Under the pieces are notes generated by a model that was not told where the DNA came from, did not search any database, and was given only the letters and a program-made list of their open reading frames with translations. DNA of 64,000 nt from Phallus indusiatus (taxonomy: Eukaryota > Basidiomycota > Agaricomycetes > Phallales > Phallaceae), in contig JAQFWX010000050.1 in assembly GCA_027605045.1 (NCBI GenBank), forward strand, positions 1 through 64,000, in the 5' to 3' direction. This document shows, one piece after another, positions 33,491 through 44,761 of the stretch (the first letter of the stretch is position 1; every line of letters starts with the position of its first letter). Position numbers and translations under genes: made by a program.

Positions 33491-36370
33491 GTCCTTGTTT
33501 CAATACTATGCGCTCCAGCTCGGGCTTTTGACTGGAACTGCGACGAGGCCGAGTCGCAGCTCACCTTTGCCATTCAAAGAACTGGCCCTCGCCAATGAGC
33601 CGCCTCTAGACTGAACAGTTTAGAGCAATTATTCGTTGTATGGGAACGCTTCAACGAATGCGAGAAAATTCTCATGCAAAACGATCATTTCGCTCGAAGG
33701 GCCATCGGTTCAACGGCTAATCAAAAGCCCTTAGCAACGAAATGTTGTGAAAAACTCAAAATCAAGATTGGGTTGAAATTTAGCAATGATCAAATATTGC
33801 AGAACAGGTAAGAAAGATGGTTTGCGTCTCGATTCCAGTCGGTCAGTTGCCCGGCGGCGTAGCGTCGCCATATTCTTGGCACAGTGTGGACACGTTTGAT
33901 GATGTTTGGCATGCTCGATGCACCTCGAACATCTCAGTGACGATCATTTGGCATTGTTGGCGTGACAGCTAGAAGGAGAAGAGTTTAATGGTTTAGTTCG
34001 GTCATCTCCGACGAGTCCCAAGTGGAACTTTCAACCCGAATGGCACCTGAAGGCCAACTCACCTGAACGACTAGTAGAGCAATCATGATGTTAATTGGCG
34101 TTTGTTTCCTTGAGCGCGAGTCTTGGAAAACATGATGCGCGATCGCCGATATTGCACCAACACCATTTGGCAAGATTCCTTGACCGTCAGAGAACATGGT
34201 TACCGTTTCGTGTTTTTTGGTGATGATCCAAGACTTTTTCTATCGATACCTTTCAATTTATCAGTGACACTTCAAAATAGGTAAATGAGCCGAGGCTCGA
34301 TCGTACTGGGAGGCTGAGCAAACGACGAGAGGACTGACTTTTTTTCACTTCCACCTCTCCCATTTACCTACAGCTGGTCTGTCTTTATCTCCAATATGAA
34401 CGCGTCCGTATCGAATTTAGTAGCGGAAAATATTCAAATAACGTCTGATGCGTATGTTTTGCTTCCTTTTTTTTCGTTTACTAGTATATGCATACATATG
34501 TAACTAATCTTACGAGGTTTCAGTCAGATCGTTTCGTACATCAACGTAATCTCCTTAGGTTTGCTACGTTTAATTTTCTAATACATCGTCTGATATGATA
34601 CTCTGTCATTTCTACAAGCTCTTTTAGTCTATGATAGCTCGCTCACCTTGAGTGATGAGATACGGGTGATATGGAAACAGAAGACCAACCCCGGAGCTGT
34701 TTTATATTACTTGTCGCGCTATGTCGGCCTTATCAACACAATATTAAATGTCGCCTTTTCTTTCGTAAACATAACTGTATGTTTCTTTTACTCGCCTTGC
34801 TTGAGTTGTTCATTCGTTGATAATAGTTTATCTCCAGGGTGTCAGGTAATAAGGTTTTTTTTCGACTTGCTATCTCTTCTCTAACTACCCCTGCGATTTT
34901 TAGTTCGTGCGATGTAGTTAATATAGTTTTAAATATCTGCTTTCTCTTAAGTTTCGTCGGAACAAATGGTTTGCAGACTCACAGCCATGAATATCAGTTG
35001 ACTGACGATCTAATTCAGGTCTTTTCGCAGCGCGGGCATACGCATTATGTGGCTCAAAGAAATATATTTTGACCATTATTTTATGTTTTTTCGCAGCGGA
35101 TATTATTCCCGTTCTCCTTCGTGAGTACTAGTTGTGACATATGTAATATGCTTCCTTACCCATTACAAATACACCCCAGAAATGATAGTCGTACCAAATT
35201 GCAACCTGGACCCGAAACAGTTCAAATTTCTTACAATGTATGTTTCATGTTACAGTTTGTCATGAAGCATTTTTGATTATATGACGTTAGATGTAAGCAT
35301 AATCAAGTGGATCGTGTACGACTCCAATTTTGACTTGCACATAAGCATCTGTTGTACAGATTGGCGTTCTCATCGTTTCCGACACGGTCGAGTTCATGAT
35401 CACAACTTATCACGCCTATCATGCATGGCGCATCAGAAGAGATCTCCCATTCGCACATTCTGTCCCAAACCTTATCAACATTCTTTTTTGCCAAGGTAAT
35501 GACCGTATTCCTTGCAGGTTCAACGTTTTAGTAAATCTGATATCATCATCACAGGGGTTCTGAGATACTGGTTCGTTCTGTAGTCTCGATTTACTCTCCA
35601 GTGACAGTACCTCAAGCATTTATGTAGTTTTGTCTTGGTAGTGACAATTGCACAAGCTATTTTAGAACAAGTAAGCTAGGAGCCACTGTTCTATTCAAAC
35701 CCTGTAAGCTGAAACATTTATTCAGAAAGCCAGGGTAAATATTTCCTCCTTTGCGAAGAGCTGAGACTTTTCTAATATCGTGTCAGCCATCAATTCAAGG
35801 TGTACTCGGTCCTCTGCAACAAACGTAAGACTTGAGCTCTGGTTCAGCCGAACTGCAAAGATAAGCACCTGACCGGTTCAATATTTTTTTCAGACTTTCA
35901 ATCTTGTTACTTTGCCGTTTTTCTATTGATCTTCGCTCGCGAAGCACATTTCACACAGCAGCCAGTAGACCCGAGTCAAAATCGATTACTCTGACGCCAC
36001 GGCCACTTTCTCAAACTAATACCGATCGCGTTTCTGCTGTTGCAGATTATGGATTGGAAAATCCTCGGGGTTATGGTCCCTTAATTCAACGAGCCGTCCA
36101 ATATATTCACGAAGAATTGATCAGCGAATTTGGGGACATGTCTTCCCGAAGTTCTAGTCCAGCCATGACTGATTATGAAAGTGATATTATATTGGAAGAC
36201 TTGGCAAGCCCCGATAAAGTTGAAGAACTAACCCCGTTACCCCAGATGGATTTTGGAGATTTCCGATGGTCAAGTCGAGGGGGTCAATTATTTAATGTTC
36301 CTGTATAAATAAATATTATACGTGTGGCTTGGAATTCGCGTTAAATTATCAACTTTGGGGAAATGACTGA
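33491..36370 (+). repeat. 2.9 kb direct duplication, unit 1
   Basis: Matches 37411-40278 over essentially its full length with small insertions and deletions (first shared block near TTGTTTCAATACTATGCG, last near AAATTATCAACTTTG). It contains about 900 bp of non-coding or unrecognised sequence followed by DUF6533 gene B. Confidence 0.85.
34396..36308 (+). CDS. DUF6533-type multi-pass membrane protein B (373 aa)
   Basis: Exons 34396-34451, 34524-34558, 34628-34764, 34838-34845, 34904-34968, 35019-35120, 35180-35241, 35360-35495, 35555-35570, 35628-35670, 35726-35734, 35787-35824 and 35894-36308 total 1122 nt. The DUF6533 signature is YDSSLTLSDEIRVIW. Later hydrophobic segments (NIVLNICFLLSFVG, LTIILCFFAADIIPVLL, GVLIVSDTVEFMITTY, FVLVVTIAQAIL) match gene A segment by segment, ending with LLLCRFSIDLR. 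It has a longer polar C-terminal tail than A (about 120 residues, Ser/Asp/Glu-rich, including EELISEFGDMSSRSSSP), presumably cytosolic. The 8-nt and 9-nt exons are inferred only from phase and comparison. Function unknown. Confidence 0.75.
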
Positions 36371-37410
36371 CTGTCACTGGGGTATGCTGCTGCGGTCTCT
36401 CATTTATTATCATCGATATTACTTTTATTTCACTCTATGTCTATTTTCCGTACGTTATCTCCTTCATACGTTTATTGAATCTCCGAAGAGTTCACAAGGA
36501 CTGGTATCAGGACCAACGTTGATATGGAAGCCAAAACATATGGTCAACACTACCTATCTCTGATTAAAAACGTTGAGCAGTTCGATAAGCTAAAACAAAA
36601 CCAATCTCTAGAGTTATGCATGGTGATATGGAAGCAGGGAGCATAAGTGACTCTTTTATTGTAAAACTTTTGCTGAAGCTTCAGTTAGGACTTTGATCAA
36701 GCATGAATACCAAGTCGCCGATGACCACCTCGAGGAAGATTACGTGCTGAGTGATACAGACTCGGAAGAAGATGCGGAAGAATGTGGTGCTGCCAGTGGT
36801 AGGATCCAGAACCAGTCTGTAAGGACCGGCTCAAATGGCGCCGCTAGTGAAGGATTTAATGAAACGATAGAAGAAGATGAGATTTTAGATGATGAAGATG
36901 AAGATGACGATGATGGTGGTGATGGTGGTGGTGATGGTGGTGGTGGTGGTGATGGTGATGATGGTGAAGACGAGCTTCAAGTTTGACGCACTCTGTATCG
37001 TCCAATTATGATTTGTAGCTTTACGGCGGACCTTTGTCTACTGTAGTACTTCTACGTGTACTCATTGTTTAGCTACTAAATACATCTATATTCCTAATAC
37101 TTCCTCAAACCTTCAAAATGCCCAGGAGCATCCGGAATTTTTTGAAGCATAATATGGCGCGGATCAAAGTACCTGAAGCCTCAGGAGCTTCTAGAGTAGT
37201 CGGAGTGTCGTAAGCATCAGAATGTCTGGGGACACTGGGAAGAGAAAAGTGCACGTACGTCCAGTATTATTTGAATTACAGCGGCAATTCTGTCCTTCCA
37301 GCAGTCTCCGATCAGCTTCCGGCGCTTCAGGATTGAGGAACGTCATCCCAGCGGATTCAGCGTTCTGGAGCGTCCCGGAATGTCCAGAGCTGGGCGCCAG
37401 ATCATTGATG
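36371..37410. other. Spacer between duplication units
   Basis: Unique sequence between the two 2.9 kb units. Apart from the acidic reading frame at 36693-36986, nothing is recognised. Confidence 0.5.
36693..36986 (+). CDS. Acidic low-complexity reading frame (97 aa), doubtful
   Basis: Encodes a strongly acidic peptide (DDHLEEDYVLSDTDSEEDAEE, later poly-Asp and Asp/Gly repeats) over a GATGATGGTGGT-type microsatellite. It has no domain and no clear upstream exon. It could be the last exon of a gene, a relic, or a chance frame kept open by the repeat. Confidence 0.25.
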   Translation: MIKHEYQVADDHLEEDYVLSDTDSEEDAEECGAASGRIQNQSVRTGSNGAASEGFNETIEEDEILDDEDEDDDDGGDGGGDGGGGGDGDDGEDELQV

Positions 37411-40278
37411 CCTTGTTCCAATACTATGCGCTTCAGCTCGGGCTTTTGACTGGAACTGCGACGAGTCCGAGTCGCAGCTCACCGTTGCAATTCAAAGCAC
37501 TGACCCTCGGCAATGAGCCGCCTCTATGTAGACTAAATAATCTTGAGCAATTATTGTTGTATGGGAACGCTTCAACTAATGTGAGAGAAATTCTTATGCA
37601 AAACGATCATTCCACTCAAAGAGCCATCGGTTCAACGGCTAACCCAAAGTTCTTAGCAACGAAAAAGTTGTGCAAAATTCAAATTCAAAGTTTGGGTTGA
37701 AATTAGCAATGATCAACTATTGTAGAACAGGTAAGAAAGATGGTTTGTGTCTCGATTCCAGCCGGTCAATTGCCCGGCAGCACCATATTCATAGCACAGT
37801 GTTGACACGTTTGATGATGTTTAGCACGCTCGATGCTTGAACATCTCAGTGACGATCATTTGGCATTGTCGGCGTGGCAGCTAGAATGAGCAGAGTTTAA
37901 TGGTTTAGTTCGGTCATCATCTCCGACGAGTCCCAAGTGGACGGATGGCACCTGAAGGCCAACTCACCTGAACGACTAGTAGAGCAATCATGATGTTGAC
38001 TGGTGTTTATCTCTGTCTTGGAAAACATGATGCGCGATCGCCGATATTCCTCCAACACCATTTGGCAAGATTCCTTGACCGTCAGAGAACATGGTTACCG
38101 TTTCATGTTTTTCGGTAATGATCCAAGATGCTTTCTATCAATACCTTTCAATTTGTCAGTGGCGCTCCTAAATAGGTACATGAGCCGAGGCTCGATCGTA
38201 CTGGGAGACTGAGTAAACGACGAGAAGACCGACTTTTTTTTTCACTACCACATCTTCCATTTACCTACAGCTGGTCTGTCTTTATGTCCAATATGAACGC
38301 GTCCGTATCGGAATTAACAGCGGAAAATATTCAAATAACGTCTGATGCGTATGTTTTGCTTCCTTTTTTTTCGTTTACTAGTATATGCATACATATGTAA
38401 CTAATCTTACGAGGTTTCAGTCAGATCGTATCGTACATCTACGTAATCTCCTTAGGTTTGCTACGTTTAACTTTTCTGATACATCGTTTGATATGATAAT
38501 CTGTCATTTCTACAAGCTCTTTTGGTCTATGATAGCTTGCTCACCTTGAGCGATGAGATACGGGTGATATGGAAACAGAAGACCAACCCAGGAGCTGTTT
38601 TATATTACTTGTCGCGCTATGCCGGCCTCATCAACACAATATTAAATGTCGTCTTTTCTTTCATAAATATAACTGTATGATTCTTTTACTTGCCTTGAGT
38701 TGTTTATTCGTTGATAATAGATTATCTGAATCTCCAGACTGACAGGTAATAAGGTTTCTTTGACTCAATATCTCCTCTCTAACTATCATCCTTGCGATTT
38801 TCAGCTCGTGCGATTTAGTTAATACAATTCTGAATATCTGCTTTCTCGCAAGTTTCGTCGGAATAAATGGTTTGCAGACTCACAGCCCTGAATATCAGTT
38901 GACAGACGATTTATTTTAGGTCTTTTCGCAGTGCGGCCATACGCATTATGTGGCTCGAGGAAATACATTTTGACCGTTATTTTATGTTTTTTCGCAGCGA
39001 AAATTATTCCCATTCTCCTTCGTGAGTAATTATGACATATGTAATATGCTTCCCTACCTACAAATACATCCTAGAAATGACAGTCGTACCAAATTGCAAC
39101 CTGGACTCGAAACAAATCAAATTTCATGTTTCATATTTCAGTTTGTGATGAATCATTTTTGATTTATATGACGTTAGATGTAAGCATAATCAAGTGAATC
39201 GCGTACGACTCCAATTTGACTTGCACATAAGTATCTATTGTACTGACTGGTGTTCTCATTGTTTCCGACACGGTCGAGTTCATGATCACAACTTATCACG
39301 CCTATCATGCATGGCGCATCCGAAGAGATCTCCCATTCGCACATTCTGTCCCAAACCTTATGAGCATTCTTTTTTGCCAAGGTAATGAACGTATTCCTTG
39401 CAGGTCGGCCCTTCGACGTTTTGGTAAATCTGATATCATCATCACAGGAGTTCTAAGATACTGGTTCGTTCTGTAGTCTCGATTTACTCTCCAGTGAGAG
39501 CACCTCAAGCCTTTTATGTAGTTTGGACTTGGTAGTAATTGCACAAGCTATCGTAGAACAAGTAAGCTAGAAGCCACTGTTTGATTCAAACCCTGTAAGC
39601 TGAGATATTTGTTCAGAAAGCCAGGGTAAATATTTCCCCTTTTGCGAAAAGCTGAGACTTTTCTAATATCGCGTCAGCCATCAATTCAAGATGTACTCGC
39701 TCCTCTACAACAAACGTAAGACTTGAGCTCTGGTTCAGCCGAACTGCAAAGACCAAGTACCTGACCGGTTCAATATACCTTCTTATTTTTTCAGACTTTC
39801 AATCTTATTACTTTGCCGTTTTTCTATCGATCTTCGCTCGCGAAGCACATTTCACACAGCAGCCAGTAGACCCGAGTCAAAATCGATGACTCTGACGCCA
39901 CAGTCACTTTCTCAAACTAATACCGTTCACGTTTCTGCTGTTGCAGATCATGGATTGGAAAGTCCTCGGAGTTATGGTTCCTCAATTCAACGAGCCGTCC
40001 AATATATTCACGAAGAATTGATCAACGAATTTGGGGACATGTCTTCCCGAAGTTCTAGTCCAGCCATGATTGATTATGAAAGTGATATTATATTGGAAGA
40101 CTTGGCAAGCCCCGATAAAGTTGAAGAACTAACCCCGTTACCCCAGATGGATTTTGGAGATTTCCGATGGCCAAGTCGAGGGGGTCAATTATTTAATGTT
40201 CCTGTATAAATAAATATTATACGTGTGGCTTGGAATTTGACTGTACGCATTAAATTATCAACTTTGAGGCAATGACTG
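37411..40278 (+). repeat. 2.9 kb direct duplication, unit 2
   Basis: Second copy of 33491-36370, carrying DUF6533 gene C. Confidence 0.85.
38293..40209 (+). pseudogene. DUF6533 gene C, splice-site mutated copy of gene B
   Basis: Closely follows gene B exon by exon (MNASVSELTAENIQITSDA, YDSLLTLSDEIRVIW region, CFFAAKIIPILL, the same acidic tail ending GGQLFNVPV). Two splice sites are lost. The acceptor of intron 2 reads TTTTGG at 38521-38525 where B has TTTTAG, and the donor after exon 3 reads TTCATAAAT at 38661-38669 where B has TTCGTAAAC. Retention of intron 2 would meet a stop after about 44 codons. The last exon stays open (39886-40209 in frame). It is probably a young pseudogene unless cryptic sites rescue it. 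Confidence 0.65.
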
Positions 40279-40831
40279 TGTACCCAAATGATCTACGTGG
40301 AATTAATATGCACAATCATGTCATTCAGTCAGTCAATAATTCATTCGTAGTACATATCAATGGTGGTCGTGCTTGTCGAAAGTAGCGTCAGCGACACTAA
40401 GACTGGGCGCTTGCGTAGATAGTTTTTAGCTTAGTCACGCGCTCGCTAAGAGTTCAAGGCTTCGCCTTGAACTTCTTAGGTGCGCTATTTCTCTATTTAT
40501 TCATTTGTATATTTCTAACGTTCAAGGCTTCGCCTTGAACTTCTTAGTGCATTCCGTCTCGTCGTAATATACATTATATTACTCCTAGTTGTTGTTAGTG
40601 CTGTCCAGAATTGGACAGCAGTCAAATGTTTTGCTTAGTAGATCATTTTCGGCTGCCAGTGGCTCAGCCGGCCGTCCTTTTTTTAGTCATCGTCCGGTTT
40701 ACCTCCGGCTGACCTGAGCTTGAAGCTGCCGGGAAGAACAACCCAGCCTCTTCCCCTTCTTCCTCACTCCTCTTCATTCTCATTGTTGTTTATTCGTACT
40801 CCTTTCGTTTTTTCTCTTCACGTACTCTATC
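40279..40831. other. Intergenic with two hairpin repeats
   Basis: Contains the hairpin TTCAAGGC-TTC-GCCTTGAA at 40453-40471 and again at 40521-40539, each followed by CTTCTTAG. Similar sequence lies in inverted orientation around 31860-32080. The last 150 bp are pyrimidine-rich leader of the LCB3-type gene. Confidence 0.6.
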
Positions 40832-42897
40832 ATGTCAGACACAAATTTCTATCTAAACGACAACTCTGCCTCCGTCTCGAGCATCAATTTAGCACCCGAA
40901 GCTGACCGTGACGATACAACCTCAGACTTAAAGCTAAACGGCAGCACCGAAACACAGGTGAATCGGGTAGAAGATGGAAGTGTCGGTATTTTGCCCGATA
41001 GCGTATATGACTCATCGCTGGTGTGGTGGCGTTCGGCCATGCGGAGACGGATCATGTTGACACTCAAGCAAGAAAGCGCATGGATTGCGCGTATCCAGGT
41101 TGGTGCTGGTAGATTCGCTGGAAATGTGGTTTCAGTGTTTACGAGTGTCAAAAAATTAGGCCTATCGGACTCCGCTGCTCGACACGTATTTTCTGTATAC
41201 GTCGTCTTTGGGAACCCATACTTTCTACATGCTTCTCTTGCCAGCATGCTATTTTTTTGGTTACGATCAGATTGCTAGAACTCTCATGGCGATTGTGGGA
41301 CTAGGTATATACTGGTCTTCGTTTTTCAAAGACCTAGTGTGCAGCCCCAGACCGTACGCACCTCCTGTATCTCGACTAAGTAAGCGGTCTTGAATCGATC
41401 CCGAGTAACAATAACATCGACTAATATCTTATCTTCTTTCTTTCAAGCTATGGGAACACATCATTTGGAATACGGCTTTCCTTCGTCACATTCCACAAAC
41501 ACCATTTCCATGACGTTGTACTTTTACACGTTACTCTACAGGTTCTACACAACAGGTACCCTTTCCCCCTCTGTTCTAGCCGGCGAAGGTGTCGAGATCA
41601 CTCCTGGCTTCAGCCCGTCAACCTTCCACGCCCTCCAACTCGTCTTAGCATTATACGCCTCTACAGTCGTATTCGGACGCATCTATTGTGGTATGCATTC
41701 CATCACTGATTGCGTCGCTGGTAGCTTGTTAGGCGCTGTTATCTGGGGCGTCCATTGGCTGGTTGAGGATTCAGTTGATGCATGGACCAGAGCCGGTGGT
41801 CTTGAGGGTAAATCACCTTCCTTTCACCACAGATGACGTGCATCGCATTCTGACGCATGTTTTTTTTTCTTCAGTCCCGTTGACTTTCTCACTCCTATCG
41901 CTTCTCCTGATCAACTATCATCCACAACCAGTAGACGACTGTCCGTGTTTCGAAGACGCCGTCGCTTGCATTGCAGCTTTATTAGGCACTATGTTAGGAT
42001 GGTGGCATGGATGGTGGAGCGGATTATTCCACGAAGAAACGAGTGCTGCCGAAGGCACATTCAAAAAGTTTCCAATAACCCAAATGTCGAATCCGGTTGT
42101 CCTCCTGATAGTCGGCACGAGGCTTGTCGTTGGTAAGTCGCAATAATACAATACCTCCTACATGAAAGCTTATGCCTGTATGTATGTATATGCAGGCATC
42201 GCATCCATTTTTGCCCTGCGTCTGATTCTTAAATCAACGTTGCATCTTGCCCTTCCTCCGCTTTATCGTATCCTTTCTAAACTAGTTTCACTTCCTAACC
42301 GTCGGTTCTATACACCTGCTACAGAATACAATCGTGTACCACTTCGAAGAGGATGGGAAAGATTAGGCCCTAGTGTTGTTGACTTGGGAGAGCTAGGTGT
42401 TGGTTCCGGTTCTGGCGGGGAGGGTGTCGTCAGCGTCACCGGCCGTGGGCAGAGAGATGTCGAGAACGGCGGGCTGAAAAATCGGAATCCATACTTTGGT
42501 GGCCTCGAAAATGCCAAGAAGGCCTATGCTGCTGCTGCTGGCTCGCGTGTTTCGGAGGAAAGGGGTAGTGCCAGGTCATATCCGAATGGTACCAGTTTGG
42601 TCGTGGGACATGAATACGAAAATGAATTCGACGACGATGACGATTCTGGTGACGAGACCAGCGTTGCGGGAACAGAAAAGGAAGCTGTATTCGATAAGAC
42701 TCCTGTGAATCCTGTCCTCGAACGTCCTCTCAGAAAGCGATACGACGCTGAAGGTATGCCCTCTTTTTTCTAAATTCTTTACTCCATTTGTGAGCTGACT
42801 TTGGGATGTAGTCTTAACGAAGATTGTAGTTTATGTCGCAATTGGTCTTATCGCATCGGAGTTTGCGCCTGTTTTGTTTGAGGTCGTGGGCTTATGA
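40832..42897 (+). CDS. LCB3: Dihydrosphingosine/sphingosine-1-phosphate phosphatase, LCB3 type (582 aa)
   Basis: Six exons: 40832-41098, 41160-41379, 41448-41807, 41875-42132, 42196-42753 and 42812-42897, total 1749 nt. The product is a PAP2-superfamily lipid phosphatase of the endoplasmic reticulum that dephosphorylates long-chain base phosphates in sphingolipid metabolism. All three catalytic motifs are visible: K146-x6-R153-P154 (KDLVCSPRP), P174-S-S-H177 and R240-x5-H246-x3-D250 (GRIYCGMHSITD, with Gly in place of the usual Ser). Several membrane helices surround them, and a last hydrophobic segment (VYVAIGLIASEFAPVLF) ends the protein. Exon 5 encodes a long polar loop with acidic clusters (EFDDDDDSGDE). 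It is single-copy here and intact. Confidence 0.93.
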
Positions 42898-43491
42898 AGA
42901 TTGGTCGTATGTCTGAACGTCGACGGATGAATGGATGAGTAACGAAAACCTTACGTGGGGGAGGAGTAAATCGGAGGGGAAGTATATTACATACATATCA
43001 AAAGACGTCGGTCGACTAGTTTTGAACCAAAGTTTTCTTTTTTTTACTCGTCTATTGGTTAATCCAAGTCGCTTTTATGTTTTTTTTGTAATTGAATTGT
43101 TGGATTTGGTGTTTCTTTTTTGCAAGGTGTAATTCTTTTTACTTGTCTTTTGATTTTCATTTACCGTAACATTTTTCTTATCTTTTTCTTTCCCTTTTTT
43201 TCGATGGCATAGTGTAATTTATTTATGTACTTTCTTTCGCACTTACTTTCCTTTTCACCCAATTTTCCGTGACAAATTGAGGTATACAAACATGCATATT
43301 TAATTATAATTCAAGTTTTACAAGCCCAGATGAAAAAGAATGAAGAGAAATATAAGACGAATGTGATGAAGATGGTATACTGCAGATTAACACATAAAGC
43401 CCTGTAAACTATGCTAAATCGACCAGTGTACCAAGATTATACTTTAGCAAACTCCTCGAAAACCTCCATGGTGGTATCCCTTCCCTTGTTT
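42898..43491. other. LCB3 3' flank
   Basis: AT-rich, T-tract-rich sequence with no gene. Lies between the 3' ends of the LCB3-type gene and the CVIC-ending gene, which converge. Confidence 0.55.
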
Positions 43492-43713
43492 TCAGCAAAT
43501 GACGCAGGTGTTGTGGGATGTGCTTGGTGTATCTTTGTCAGCCCACTCGGTGGCATCTATCTCCTCTGCTGCGAGAGATGAGGAGGAATTGGATTGTGAT
43601 TCGTTATTGTGCGACACGACGTCAGAAAGACTGGAAACGTTTGCTTCGCTGCTCCCAGAAGACGAGGAGAACAGGGTGAAGCTGGTGAGAACGCGGGTGA
43701 ATTCGTCGAACAT
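43492..43713 (-). CDS. Candidate lipopeptide mating pheromone precursor (73 aa, CaaX end CVIC)
   Basis: Single-exon frame starting MFDEFTRVLTSFTLF and ending SHNTCVIC-stop. Basidiomycete pheromone precursors are 35-80 residues, start with a short hydrophobic segment containing a Phe-Thr-type pattern, are Ser/acid-rich in the middle, lack a classical signal peptide and end in a CaaX box that is farnesylated and carboxymethylated. This frame meets each point: CVIC is a valid C-aliphatic-aliphatic-X tail and the middle is Ser/Glu/Asp-rich. The processing motif (Glu/Asp-Arg pair) is not clear; WADKD is the nearest charged site. A TATA element lies about 175 bp upstream. No STE3-type receptor is seen in the window, so it could be a non-mating pheromone-like gene or another prenylated small protein. 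Confidence 0.55.
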   Translation of the reverse strand: MFDEFTRVLTSFTLFSSSSGSSEANVSSLSDVVSHNNESQSNSSSSLAAEEIDATEWADKDTPSTSHNTCVIC

Positions 43714-44761
43714 TGTTGGTGTTTGTGGAAAAGAATATGAATGAGATGGTAGATAGTGCGCTGCTGACTAGGCAGTAGTAGTAGATATGAGATGAGTGTG
43801 ATTGGCGAGGTAAGCTTGAATGCTCGATGAGAAGAACGCTTTTTGCGCTGGGATTTGACTGATGTAGAAAGCTTCTTTTCTTCCCGTATTTATATGTATC
43901 AAGAACATAAACGCCTAAAGAAGAAATATCGATATGTTCGAAAAGCCTTTTGGGAACATACAATAAAAGTAGGAACGTACCTGGCCAATGCAAGGGGGAC
44001 TGACGTAGTCCGGCTGCTATTCACAGTGCGAATAAGAAAACAGCATCACGTTCACGATCGGCCAGAATGCACGCCGTCCGGTTTGTGTTCCTATCAACCG
44101 ATAACCGTAAGCAATGTTTGCCCAGAGACTACCGAGTCATCACCGCTAAAATAAGCATGTTTTTCAATGATATTTTAGGGATGTGTCCCGATTCCTCTGA
44201 CCAGTCAGAATTCACCGAAGCTCTTGTTCTTATTGTACCACTTTTTCTGTCTTGATCGTTGCTCAGACTGGTTATTGATAAAAGCCGCGCTCGGTATTGT
44301 GGCACTTCACGACTGATGGGTTTAACCAAACTGATAGAGTCTTCTTCCTCCCATTACGACACTTTTGAAGCTTGTACAATGCCCTTGTCGCTCAACTTGC
44401 AAAAACAAAAACTTCGATCAGTAGACCTAAACAATTACGGAGAAAGTAGTATGTATAGCCTTAAACAACTTACAATGAAGCATCCACCCTTAAGGTACTA
44501 TCGGGAAACGACTCTACTACCCTGGATACTTTGCGCAACACAAAAAGACAGAAACGACTACAAAAAAGACGAAAAAGGAACGAACTGGGCAGGGACCGCA
44601 CTGAGCGTCCGAAGGACACCGTTAGGACTCGGCATGCTGGCATATGCCGTGGTGCCACTCGGCGCTGCGCACGTTTCGTCAAGTTTAACTTGAACTTTTA
44701 CGCACACGATGTGAGTTAGTTGTCGTTTGACATTCTGTCTGATCCAATAATTATTACAGGC
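43714..44761. other. Intergenic upstream of the CVIC gene
   Basis: No gene I can support. Plus-strand frames here (for example 44259-44693) have no recognisable features. It presumably holds the promoter of the CVIC gene and the 3' flank of the hydrolase relative. Confidence 0.45.
43887..43894 (-). promoter_or_regulatory. TATA box upstream of the CVIC gene
   Basis: Reads TATAAATA on the minus strand, about 175 bp before the ATG at 43713. Confidence 0.4.

Noticed and set aside
33520..33800. Possible gene in the first 300 bp of each 2.9 kb unit (frame ERFNECEKILMQ-like)
   Set aside because: The two copies differ by frame-changing indels and no domain is recognised, so it is not supported as coding.
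43499..43744. Plus-strand 81-codon frame overlapping the CVIC gene
   Set aside because: Antisense shadow; the minus-strand frame has the meaningful CaaX end and upstream TATA.
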